From DASPKA01 sp035628335 (lineage in GTDB: Bacteria > Patescibacteriota > Doudnabacteria > UBA920), in NCBI GenBank assembly GCA_035628335.1, contig DASPKA010000069.1, positions 1 to 10,758 of the forward strand: a DNA stretch of 10,758 bases. Direction: 5' to 3'. Numbering within the stretch: position 1 is the stretch's first letter; each line of letters begins with the position of its first letter. Under the pieces are notes generated by a model. It was not told the origin of the DNA. It did not search any database and was given only the letters and a program-made list of their open reading frames with translations. The translations under genes and the position numbers were made by a program. Positions 1-4,952 of this stretch are shown here, piece by piece.

Positions 1-1362
1 GACGCCTTTAAGTTAACGAAAGTTGCAGGCACAACATGGCGGGGTAAAGAAGATGGCACAAAGCTTACACGTATCTACGGTATTGCATTTGACACTAAGG
101 AAGCTCTGGAGACACACGTAAAGATGCTTGAGGAGGCTGAAAAACGTGACCATAAAAAGCTTGGTCCGCTCTTCGGGCTTTTCACTTTTTCTGACCTCGT
201 GGGTGGGGGGCTCCCCTTGTTTACCCCTAAGGGTACCGTCATACGAGAACAAATAGCTGGTTTTGTACAAGACTTGCAAATCCCCCGGGGGTTTCAACGC
301 GTTACTATTCCTCATATTACTAAACGTGACCTGTACGAGACTAGTGGCCACTGGGACAAGTATGAAGACGACTTGATGAAGATAGTTACCCGTGAAGGAC
401 ATGAGTTTGCCCTTAAGCCCATGAACTGCCCTCATCACACACAAATTTATGCTTCTGAAGCGCGTAGCTACCGTGACTTACCTGTAAGATTTTCGGAAGT
501 TACTACGGTCTACCGGGATGAACAGTCTGGAGAACTCTCTGGTCTCACTCGGGTTCGAATGATCACCCAAGATGATGCCCATATTTTTTGCCGTTTTTCT
601 CAAATCGAACACGAAGCACTTCTCTGCTGGGAAATCATCGACGAGTTTTATAAGCCGTTTGGTATGGAACTCCAGGTGCGTTTGTCGCGCCGAGACCCTG
701 ACGACTTTTCTAAGTACCTAGGCACTCCAGAAGTATGGGAGAAGGCAGAAGCACTATTGCTTGAGATTATAAAAAAGAAAGGTGTTCAGTACATTGATGG
801 TCCAGGTGAAGCTGCACACTATGGACCTAAGATAGATTTTATCTGTCATGATTCCCTCGGTCGTAGCTGGCAGCTTGCAACTATCCAGCTTGACTTCAAC
901 ATGCCTGAACGATTTGACTTGACCTGTATTAACGAGAAAGGTGAGAAAGAGCGCATAGTCATGATCCACCGCGCTGTCACAGGCAGCCTTGAGCGATTTA
1001 TGGGAGTAATTATAGAGCATTTCGCCGGGGCTTTCCCGCTCTGGCTCGCCCCTGTGCAGGTAGCTCTCCTGCCAATCTCAGACAACTTCTTAGACTATGC
1101 TGAAAAAGTAAAACAAGAGTTGCTACAAACATTACCACTGCTACGAGTCACTATTGATACGCGAAGCGAATCCATAGGCAAGAAAATACGTGAAGCAACA
1201 ATACATAAAATACCACACCAATTAATTTTGGGTCAAAAAGAAATGGATGCCGGTATGGTTGCAGTACGTTTGCGGAACGGGAAAGACCAGGGCCAGTTGC
1301 TTATAAAAGAGTATGTGCTTCAGTTACAGGACGAAATCCTGAATAAGAAAATCGAATCGTAA
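1..1362 (+). CDS. thrS: Threonine--tRNA ligase, 3' part (5' end outside window)
   Basis: Threonyl-tRNA synthetase charges tRNA-Thr in the cytoplasm. The frame is open from base 1, so 453 residues are visible. By comparison with the roughly 640-residue E. coli enzyme as I remember it, about 190 N-terminal residues (TGS and most of the editing region) lie upstream. The visible start (KVAGTTWRG, then RIYGIAF) is the linker into the class II catalytic core. The three zinc/active-site ligands are present: Cys143 in MNCPHH, His194 in QDDAHIF and His323 in VMIHRA. Motif 2 region reads TVYRDEQSGELSGLTRVR, and motif 3 is TGSLERFMG. The anticodon-binding domain follows (PLWLAPVQVALLP, then SIGKKIREA, then VAVRLRNGKDQG). 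Small deviations from the common consensus are MNCPHH instead of MNCPGH and ELSGL instead of LHGL. The stop TAA at 1360-1362 is followed within 4 bases by a hairpin. Identification is certain; only the start is missing. Confidence 0.97.
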   Translation, partial: DAFKLTKVAGTTWRGKEDGTKLTRIYGIAFDTKEALETHVKMLEEAEKRDHKKLGPLFGLFTFSDLVGGGLPLFTPKGTVIREQIAGFVQDLQIPRGFQRVTIPHITKRDLYETSGHWDKYEDDLMKIVTREGHEFALKPMNCPHHTQIYASEARSYRDLPVRFSEVTTVYRDEQSGELSGLTRVRMITQDDAHIFCRFSQIEHEALLCWEIIDEFYKPFGMELQVRLSRRDPDDFSKYLGTPEVWEKAEALLLEIIKKKGVQYIDGPGEAAHYGPKIDFICHDSLGRSWQLATIQLDFNMPERFDLTCINEKGEKERIVMIHRAVTGSLERFMGVIIEHFAGAFPLWLAPVQVALLPISDNFLDYAEKVKQELLQTLPLLRVTIDTRSESIGKKIREATIHKIPHQLILGQKEMDAGMVAVRLRNGKDQGQLLIKEYVLQLQDEILNKKIES

Positions 1363-1366
1363 AAAA

Positions 1367-1398
1367 TACACCCGCGAGATACGTTTCTTGCGGGTGTA
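1367..1398 (-). terminator. Intrinsic terminator, convergent, best on the - strand
   Basis: The arms TACACCCGC (1367-1375) and GCGGGTGTA (1390-1398) pair perfectly, and GAGA/TCTT extends the stem by four more pairs around a TACGTT loop. On the - strand the stem is followed by six T (complement of A1361-1366), the classic intrinsic layout, so it should end the peptide unit coming from 2300. On the + strand it stands 4 bases after the thrS stop but is followed only by AAATTT, so it is a weaker terminator for thrS. It may work in both directions. Confidence 0.8.
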
Positions 1399-1452
1399 AA
1401 TTTACCACAGTCGGAGATGGTAAATTGGGAACTGTTCGTTCCCAAACCAATT
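1399..1452. repeat. Two further contiguous hairpins after thrS
   Basis: Directly after the terminator stem comes AATTTACCA (1399-1407), pairing perfectly with TGGTAAATT (1418-1426). Overlapping its last two bases, TTGGGAA (1425-1431) pairs with TTCCCAA (1439-1445), and AATTGG/CCAATT can enclose that hairpin (1423-1428 with 1447-1452). GTAAATTTAC (1395-1404) is itself a palindrome bridging the first two hairpins, so alternative folds are possible. The same bases encode the predicted 25-aa peptide on the - strand. Whether the structure or the peptide is under selection is open. Confidence 0.6.
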
Positions 1453-1479
1453 CCATATCCGCTTCATAAAATTTTTCAT
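1402..1479 (-). CDS. Predicted 25-aa Trp-rich cationic micropeptide
   Basis: This is a short reading frame with a good ribosome site: AGAGGAG at 1490-1484, four bases, then ATG at 1479-1477. The peptide begins MKNFMKRIWNWFGNEQF and ends in RLW, with stop TAA at 1404-1402. It has three Trp, three Phe and several Lys/Arg, so it is aromatic and net basic. It has no cysteine and no long hydrophobic stretch. The ribosome site overlaps the TAG stop of the cysteine-rich gene and the spacing is 9 bases. The terminator starts 4 bases after its stop. That makes it the natural third gene of the unit. Its RIWNWFG faintly resembles FARNWFAG near the N-terminus of the upstream protein. Function is unknown; a secreted peptide, toxin-like peptide or leader are all possible. 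The counter-argument is that the DNA also folds into two perfect hairpins, so the open frame could be incidental. Confidence 0.5.
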   Translation of the reverse strand: MKNFMKRIWNWFGNEQFPIYHLRLW

Positions 1480-1488
1480 ATTTCTCCT

Positions 1489-1740
1489 CTACTTTGCGAG
1501 ATTCCTCGCTATCTTTATGACCTTTTTCTCAAGCCGCTCATGGCGTGTTAAGAGCACAGCACCGTAAGGGCATGGTGAACACCTAGGACAGTGTTTGCGG
1601 TTGCACTTCTGACATGGCATGATGAGTGCTTTGCACAAAGGTTTTCTGCAAACGCCGAGCCCCGGAAAAAAATCACCGGCAAACCAATTCCTTGCAAAGA
1701 ATATCATCATCTGCCAAAGTGCTTTTCGATGTATCTTCAA
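1489..1740 (-). CDS. 83-aa cysteine-rich small protein, unknown function
   Basis: I do not recognise this family. I place the start at TTG 1740-1738 because a near-ideal AAAGGAG lies six bases upstream. The frame extends further to a TTG at 1779, which would overlap the previous gene and has no comparable ribosome site. The N-terminal third is hydrophobic/aromatic (ALWQMMIFFARNWFAGDFF), short for a membrane helix but able to associate with the membrane. The middle has seven cysteines spaced C-x4-C-x6-C-x2-C-x4-C-x2-C-x2-C (VCRKPLC to CPRCSPCPYG). This suggests a zinc-ribbon-like or Fe-S/metal-binding knuckle. The C-terminus is basic (RLEKKVIKIARNLAK). It begins 23 bases after the 178-aa gene and is followed after 9 bases by the predicted 25-aa peptide. 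The CxxC pairs could also serve redox roles. Confidence 0.7.
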   Translation of the reverse strand: MKIHRKALWQMMIFFARNWFAGDFFPGLGVCRKPLCKALIMPCQKCNRKHCPRCSPCPYGAVLLTRHERLEKKVIKIARNLAK

Positions 1741-1763
1741 GTTAATCTCCTTTGGGGTTAAGT

Positions 1764-2300
1764 CTATACGATAGCGCAAAAGTATCTGTCTCCGTTACGC
1801 TTGATCAGGTACGTGATCAGGATGAACTGCACCTCAACTCCAGGATGCTTTATAACTATAGCGTATGGAATACCCTCTTCGAACTGCAAGTTAGGCACTC
1901 GCAGTTCTGAAAGCCTGTGACGCCCCCAAGTAGTAGGTATCCATAGTTTGCTTAGTGACTTATTTCGAAGACTGGTAGTGAGGTGAATAGGAAAATGCTC
2001 AGCTATTGCAGGCGACGGAATGAGTCTACATTCGTCACTGGCACACCCTCGAGTAGTGGCAGGAATCATTTCGTGCCACCGTGTCTCGAAAGCACTCCTT
2101 CGAACATCATACGGTTCAATCCTCACTTCGCCTTCTATGTCTGAAGGAAGCAAATTAACTACCACCGAAGATGAAAGGTTTGGAAGGAAAACCAGGGTCA
2201 TCTCCTTTTGCGGTTGTGGGGGTGTTCGCTTCCCATACAGTACTACTATGCCTGCAATAACAAGCACAACGCCTAAAACCATCAAAATTTTTGACTTCAT
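1764..2300 (-). CDS. Membrane-anchored 178-aa protein, unknown function
   Basis: I do not recognise this family. The start ATG at 2300-2298 is chosen because AAGGAG precedes it by five bases; the frame runs open further upstream, but without such a site. Residues 1-24 form a signal anchor: MKSK, then a hydrophobic stretch ILMVLGVVLVIAGIVVLYG, with no lipobox cysteine. A Pro/Gln linker (TPPQPQKE) follows, then about 140 mostly beta-prone residues that should face outside the membrane. Only three cysteines are present, two of them at GCASDEC in the exported part, where they could form a disulfide. It is the first gene of the unit, with a predicted TATAAT 54 bases upstream of the start and a 36-bp palindrome just beyond that. 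The cysteine-rich gene follows after 23 bases, so the two are probably co-transcribed. Confidence 0.75.
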   Translation of the reverse strand: MKSKILMVLGVVLVIAGIVVLYGKRTPPQPQKEMTLVFLPNLSSSVVVNLLPSDIEGEVRIEPYDVRRSAFETRWHEMIPATTRGCASDECRLIPSPAIAEHFPIHLTTSLRNKSLSKLWIPTTWGRHRLSELRVPNLQFEEGIPYAIVIKHPGVEVQFILITYLIKRNGDRYFCAIV

Positions 2301-2353
2301 ATTGTCTCCTTTTCTACGTTTTTTAAAAGTAACCACGTTATATTGCCGCTGTT

Positions 2354-2382
2354 ATTATAGACTTTTATCCCCCACGTTAAAA
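2354..2382 (-). promoter_or_regulatory. Predicted promoter of the 178-aa/Cys-rich/peptide unit
   Basis: A perfect TATAAT -10 box lies at 2359-2354 on the - strand. The best -35 about 16-17 bases upstream is a weak TTTAAC/TTTTAA-type sequence near 2376-2382. The predicted start of transcription is near 2347, giving a leader of about 47 bases containing the AAGGAG ribosome site. The weak -35 and the palindrome directly upstream (about -41 to -76) would suit an activator-dependent promoter. That is inference. Confidence 0.5.
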
Positions 2383-2387
2383 CCCCC

Positions 2388-2423
2388 GTTCACAGTTATA
2401 TCGATTTCGATATAACTGTGAAC
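2388..2423. repeat. 36-bp palindrome A, at the 3' end of the Cas2/PaaX-like gene
   Basis: The arms are 17 bases (GTTCACAGTTATATCGA at 2388-2404 and its exact reverse complement at 2407-2423) around a two-base TT centre. Its last base is the first base of the complemented stop codon of the Cas2/PaaX-like gene. It shares length, ends (GTTCACA...TGTGAAC) and core (TATCGA..TCGATA) with palindrome B at 3109-3144, but has GTTA/TAAC where B has TCTG/CAGA. In RNA it would form a long hairpin right after the stop, with no U-tract behind it. It could be a protein-binding operator, an mRNA-end hairpin or an element boundary. Confidence 0.85.
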
Positions 2424-3070
2424 TATAGATTAAAGAATGACTTTAACTTAATTGAATCCTCATTTTCAAGTCTTGAAACCTCGGCTATAGTAACAAATTT
2501 GCCTATATTATACTGGTTTGAAATTTTATTTATCTCTGAAATTGGATTATATGGGTACACCCATACAGTTCTTTGTAATGCAAAAAATCCAAGCTGTTTG
2601 AGTCTTTTTCTTAGCATTTGAGCGGCGCGCTCATGGGACTTCGTTGGTATATCTGCCAAAACAAACCACCATTTATTATCCCATTTTTCCTGTTGAGTAA
2701 TTACGAGCGTCTCATTTTTGACTTTCCTCAAGTACTGAGCTCCTTTCTCCGAAAACTTAACTAACCATTCGTGATTTGTTGGAGCAATGCTAATATAACC
2801 TTTACTACGCAGGTAAAAGAGCGTACGCTTTACTTTTTTTCTTTGGTGCTCTACGAATAAGGGTGACATTTTCCGATTTTTAGATTTTGCATCCCGATGA
2901 CGCAAACCGAGGATCTGTAATGCATTTGGTGCCACAACAGCAACTCCGAGTACAGCTAAGCCACTTAAAGCAGCAAGCACATATTTACCTGCTGTCTTTA
3001 GATTTTCAAGCTCCTCCTGTGTAAATGGTTCAATCTCGATTTTAAGGTTGTTGGTAACAGGTATTTCCAT
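2423..3070 (-). CDS. Membrane-anchored winged-helix protein with Cas2/PaaX-like C-terminal domain
   Basis: Three parts are visible in 215 residues. First comes a short acidic N-terminus and a hydrophobic segment at about 28-47 (KYVLAALSGLAVLGVAVVAP). Next, about residues 68-118, is a winged-helix-like region (KKVKRTLFYLRSKGYISI, then EWLVKFSEKGAQYL). Last, about 131-205, is a Cas2-fold/PaaX C-terminal-like domain (WWFVLADIPTKSHERA, then LKQLGFFALQRTVWVYPY), with Asp140 where Cas2 has its first-strand acidic residue. PaaX-family proteins are one-component regulators; Cas2-like genes without CRISPR are, to my knowledge, often seen in Patescibacteria. No CRISPR repeats or cas1 are in the window. 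I use ATG 3070; an in-frame GTG at 3076 is equally possible. Neither has an SD sequence, and the predicted transcript start at about 3080 leaves a 4- to 10-base leader, so translation is probably near-leaderless. The gene is bracketed by two matching palindromes, so autoregulation is likely. A DNA-binding role is inferred. Confidence 0.85.
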   Translation of the reverse strand: MEIPVTNNLKIEIEPFTQEELENLKTAGKYVLAALSGLAVLGVAVVAPNALQILGLRHRDAKSKNRKMSPLFVEHQRKKVKRTLFYLRSKGYISIAPTNHEWLVKFSEKGAQYLRKVKNETLVITQQEKWDNKWWFVLADIPTKSHERAAQMLRKRLKQLGFFALQRTVWVYPYNPISEINKISNQYNIGKFVTIAEVSRLENEDSIKLKSFFNL

Positions 3071-3086
3071 GGCCACAGAATCTTAC

Positions 3087-3115
3087 ATTATAGTCAAAAA
3101 TTTGTCATGTTCACA
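3087..3115 (-). promoter_or_regulatory. Predicted promoter of the Cas2/PaaX-like gene, overlapped by palindrome B
   Basis: A perfect TATAAT lies at 3092-3087 on the - strand. With a 17-base spacer the -35 would be at 3115-3110, where the sequence is a poor TGTGAA lying within the arm of palindrome B. The predicted start is near 3080, only 4 bases before GTG 3076 or 10 before ATG 3070. The overlap with the palindrome (about -29 to -64) fits repression of its own gene. Confidence 0.5.
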
Positions 3116-3144
3116 TCTGTATCGAATTCGATACAGATGTGAAC
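3109..3144. repeat. 36-bp perfect palindrome B, upstream of the Cas2/PaaX-like gene
   Basis: The two 18-base arms are exact reverse complements with no loop; GTTCACATCTGTATCGAA occupies 3109-3126. It shares the GTTCACA ends and TATCGA core with palindrome A, but the four bases between them differ on both sides in a compensating way (TCTG with CAGA). It lies between the rml terminator (3147-3171) and the predicted TATAAT. A dimeric regulator's operator is the simplest reading. An element end is the alternative. Confidence 0.87.
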
Positions 3145-3146
3145 TG

Positions 3147-3171
3147 AAAAAAAACGGCTTGGATGGCCGTT
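3147..3171 (-). terminator. Intrinsic terminator of the rml/lgt chain
   Basis: On the - strand, AACGGC pairs with GCCGTT (3171-3166 with 3158-3153) around a seven-base loop and is followed by eight T (complement of A3147-3154). It stands 10 bases after the rmlA stop and ends the long unit that starts near 9001. Confidence 0.88.
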
Positions 3172-3181
3172 ATAGAAATTC

Positions 3182-3898
3182 TCACTTATTTCGTGTATTG
3201 CGCTCCGCCCACACTTGGGCTTTAAATAAGGTTTCAAAGGTGCCGGCGTCTAGCCAGTCTCCTTCTAGTACCTTAACGTCGAGTTCACCACGCTTAAGGT
3301 ACCAGTTATGGATTTCAGTAATCTCGTACTCGCCTCGGGCAGAAGGCTTGGCTTCTTTGGCCGCTTGGATGCATCTGTTGTCAAAAATGTAGATTCCAGG
3401 GATGCCGTAGTTCGAGATAGCAGGTACGGCTTTTTCTTCAATCTGTAAAACTTTGCCTGATTCATCAAACTTCACCTGACCGAGCCTTTCCGGGTCTGGT
3501 ACCTCTTTGGCAAAAATTCTTCCTCCAGACTTAAATGTCTGAACTGCATCAGTAATGTCCGCGTCAAACAAGTTGTCGCCTAGTATCATACAAACTGAAT
3601 CCGTTCCAATAAAGTCCTCACCGACAATATATGCTTGCGCAAGTCCTTCAGGTTTGTCCTGAATCTCATAGGTAAACTTTGCACCAAACTCCCGGCCTGA
3701 ACCAAGTACTTTCATATAGTCCCCACAGTGGTCAGGCGCAACGATGATTAAAATGTCCCGTATACCCGCGTCAAGCAACTTCTGGAGCGGGTAAAAAATC
3801 ATGGGTTTGTCGTAGATCGGAAGCAGTTGTTTAGAAGTTACTTTAGTGAGCGGGTATAGCCTGGTGCCATGGCCCCCAGAAAGAATAATGCCTTTCAT
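3182..3898 (-). CDS. rmlA: Glucose-1-phosphate thymidylyltransferase (short RmlA type)
   Basis: This nucleotidyltransferase makes dTDP-glucose from glucose-1-phosphate and dTTP, the first step of dTDP-L-rhamnose synthesis. Seen in sequence are the nucleotide-binding GGHGTRLYPLT (8-18), KQLLPIYDKPM (23-33), the metal-binding LGDN (106-109), SNYGIPGIYIFD (162-173), the GEYEITE motif (189-195) and WLDAGT (215-220). EEKAVPA (154-160) stands where many homologues have EEKP. At 238 residues it is the short form lacking the C-terminal extension of the roughly 290-residue E. coli RmlA; short forms are common in archaea and several bacteria. It is the last gene of the chain, with a terminator 10 bases downstream. 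No SD sequence precedes the ATG, because a repeat element fills the 54-base spacer after the reductase gene. The nucleotide could be UTP instead of dTTP; sequence alone does not settle it. Confidence 0.93.
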   Translation of the reverse strand: MKGIILSGGHGTRLYPLTKVTSKQLLPIYDKPMIFYPLQKLLDAGIRDILIIVAPDHCGDYMKVLGSGREFGAKFTYEIQDKPEGLAQAYIVGEDFIGTDSVCMILGDNLFDADITDAVQTFKSGGRIFAKEVPDPERLGQVKFDESGKVLQIEEKAVPAISNYGIPGIYIFDNRCIQAAKEAKPSARGEYEITEIHNWYLKRGELDVKVLEGDWLDAGTFETLFKAQVWAERNTRNK

Positions 3899-3900
3899 AA

Positions 3901-3982
3901 ATAGCGTATAGCGTAGAGCGAAGAGCGAAGAGTAATAGTGAAATGAGATTCACTATACGCTTGACGCTTTACGCTTGACGCT
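3901..3982. repeat. AGCGT/ACGCT-rich intergenic repeat, copy 1
   Basis: This element fills the spacer between the reductase gene and rmlA and runs into the end of the reductase gene. On the - strand one half is a run of AGCGTCAAGCGTAAAGCG-type units and the other a run of TTCGCTCTTCGCTCTACGCT units. They are separated by a small hairpin ATAGTGAA (3935-3942) / TTCACTAT (3949-3956). The reductase stop codon (3955-3953) lies within that hairpin arm, so the last ten or so residues (LKSVKRKASSV) are encoded by the repeat. It is related to copy 2 at 4892-4952, sharing AGCGTCAAGC, TTCACTATTACTC and an ACGCT segment in the same order. Confidence 0.75.
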
Positions 3983-4882
3983 CTTAAGTGATAACTTTTC
4001 AATAGTGTCCTTGTTGGTTCGGTCAAAAATCTCTGGTCGGGCTTCTAAGTCTTTTTTCAGTTGGGGTAAGATTTCTCGTAGACGTTCTTCCGCTGGCTTA
4101 AGGGTTACTCCGGCATTTACCAATTTGCTGCAGTCCAACACCGAGTCTATACGTTGTGCCAGAGTCATCCGGTTAAGTTCTTCTTTAGAGATAAGGTTTA
4201 TTTCTAACTCAGGCTTTACATACTCTTTTAATAGTAATGCAATTCTATAGGGACTCATAACTCCTGGATTAGCAACATTGAAAATACCTGTAGCTTTTTT
4301 CGCTAACATTTGCTCGGCAGTGTCGATGAAGTCTTCCAGCACTGTAATGGAATTGGGCGTGTCTATGAATTTGCTAAATGTAAGCATTTTTACCAGGGCG
4401 TTACGAGGGCTAGCAATTCCACTGACCGGCTGGCGAGGACGCAAAATAAGTGCTTTGAGGTTACTGCGACTTACCCGGTTCATGATCATTTGATCAGCCC
4501 AGTACTTTGTCCAAGAATAAAAAGAAGTTGGGTTTGCTGGGTCTTCTTCTCTATGCGCGTCCTCTGGAGTCAGGCTCTCCTGCATACAGCCAGTAGACAC
4601 GTGCATGAAGTAGGAGTTTGTTTCCTGACAAGCTTGCGCTACAGTGTCTGCACCCAATACATTGCTATCAAAACACTCAAGCCGATGCTGTTCACACCAA
4701 TCTAGGTTAGTATGTGCAGCGGTGTTAATTACTACGTCCGGCTGGTTGGCTTCAATATCAGACTTAACATCCGCGAGTTTTCGAATATCTGTATTAACTA
4801 TGACAATGTCGTGCCCACGGGGTGTGAGAATGTTCTTAAACAAGCTTGCAAATTGTCCGTTTCCAAAAATGAGTAATTTCAT
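3953..4882 (-). CDS. UER1-type NDP-4-keto-6-deoxyglucose 3,5-epimerase/4-reductase (RmlD-family SDR)
   Basis: This extended short-chain dehydrogenase belongs beside RmlB in rhamnose synthesis. The start is ATG 4882 (MKLLIFGNGQFAS, a GxGxxA nucleotide loop); the frame stays open upstream only because it reads through the repeat. The catalytic pair is Tyr122/Lys126 (FYSWTK). It resembles plant UER1/RHM C-terminal domains and Mimivirus L780 more than E. coli RmlD: NLDWCE (59-64), VSTGCMQE with Cys99, SPRNALVK with Lys165, DTPNSITVLEDF (174-185) and GIFNVANPGVMS (199-210). In Arabidopsis UER1, as I recall, Cys115 and Lys183 serve the epimerase step, and both have counterparts here, while classical RmlD has STDYVF at the Cys site. 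rmlC is absent from the cluster, so one enzyme probably does both steps. The C-terminal tail from about residue 299 is encoded by a repeat. No SD is visible. Confidence 0.88.
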   Translation of the reverse strand: MKLLIFGNGQFASLFKNILTPRGHDIVIVNTDIRKLADVKSDIEANQPDVVINTAAHTNLDWCEQHRLECFDSNVLGADTVAQACQETNSYFMHVSTGCMQESLTPEDAHREEDPANPTSFYSWTKYWADQMIMNRVSRSNLKALILRPRQPVSGIASPRNALVKMLTFSKFIDTPNSITVLEDFIDTAEQMLAKKATGIFNVANPGVMSPYRIALLLKEYVKPELEINLISKEELNRMTLAQRIDSVLDCSKLVNAGVTLKPAEERLREILPQLKKDLEARPEIFDRTNKDTIEKLSLKSVKRKASSV

Positions 4883-4891
4883 AAAATGCAT

Positions 4892-4952
4892 AAAGCGTGT
4901 AGCGGTGAGTAATAGTGAATTAGGATCCACTTTACACTTGATGCTTGACGCT
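4892..4952. repeat. AGCGT/ACGCT-rich intergenic repeat, copy 2
   Basis: This is the spacer between rmlB and the reductase gene, extending into the rmlB 3' end. On the - strand it reads AGCGTCAAGCATCAAGTG, then a less regular centre with ATTCACTATTACTC, then CGCTACACGCT. It is clearly related to copy 1 but shorter and more diverged. The rmlB stop (4934-4932) and its last residues SVKHQV lie in the repeat. It ends about 10 bases before the reductase start, which may explain the missing SD sequence there. Confidence 0.7.

Noticed and set aside
13..444. 143-aa - strand open frame inside thrS
   Set aside because: It lies entirely over conserved ThrRS coding sequence in the opposite frame.
1367..1452. 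T-box or other tRNA-sensing leader
   Set aside because: It lies downstream of thrS, and no T-box sequence or specifier stem is seen.
1741..1779. Longer TTG start for the Cys-rich gene
   Set aside because: It overlaps the upstream gene, and the AAAGGAG lies inside this stretch, placed correctly for the TTG at 1740.
2388..3144. Insertion sequence with the palindromes as terminal inverted repeats
   Set aside because: Each end is itself a full palindrome, no flanking target duplication is visible, and the enclosed protein has no transposase motif (no DDE or HUH). Kept as an open alternative only.
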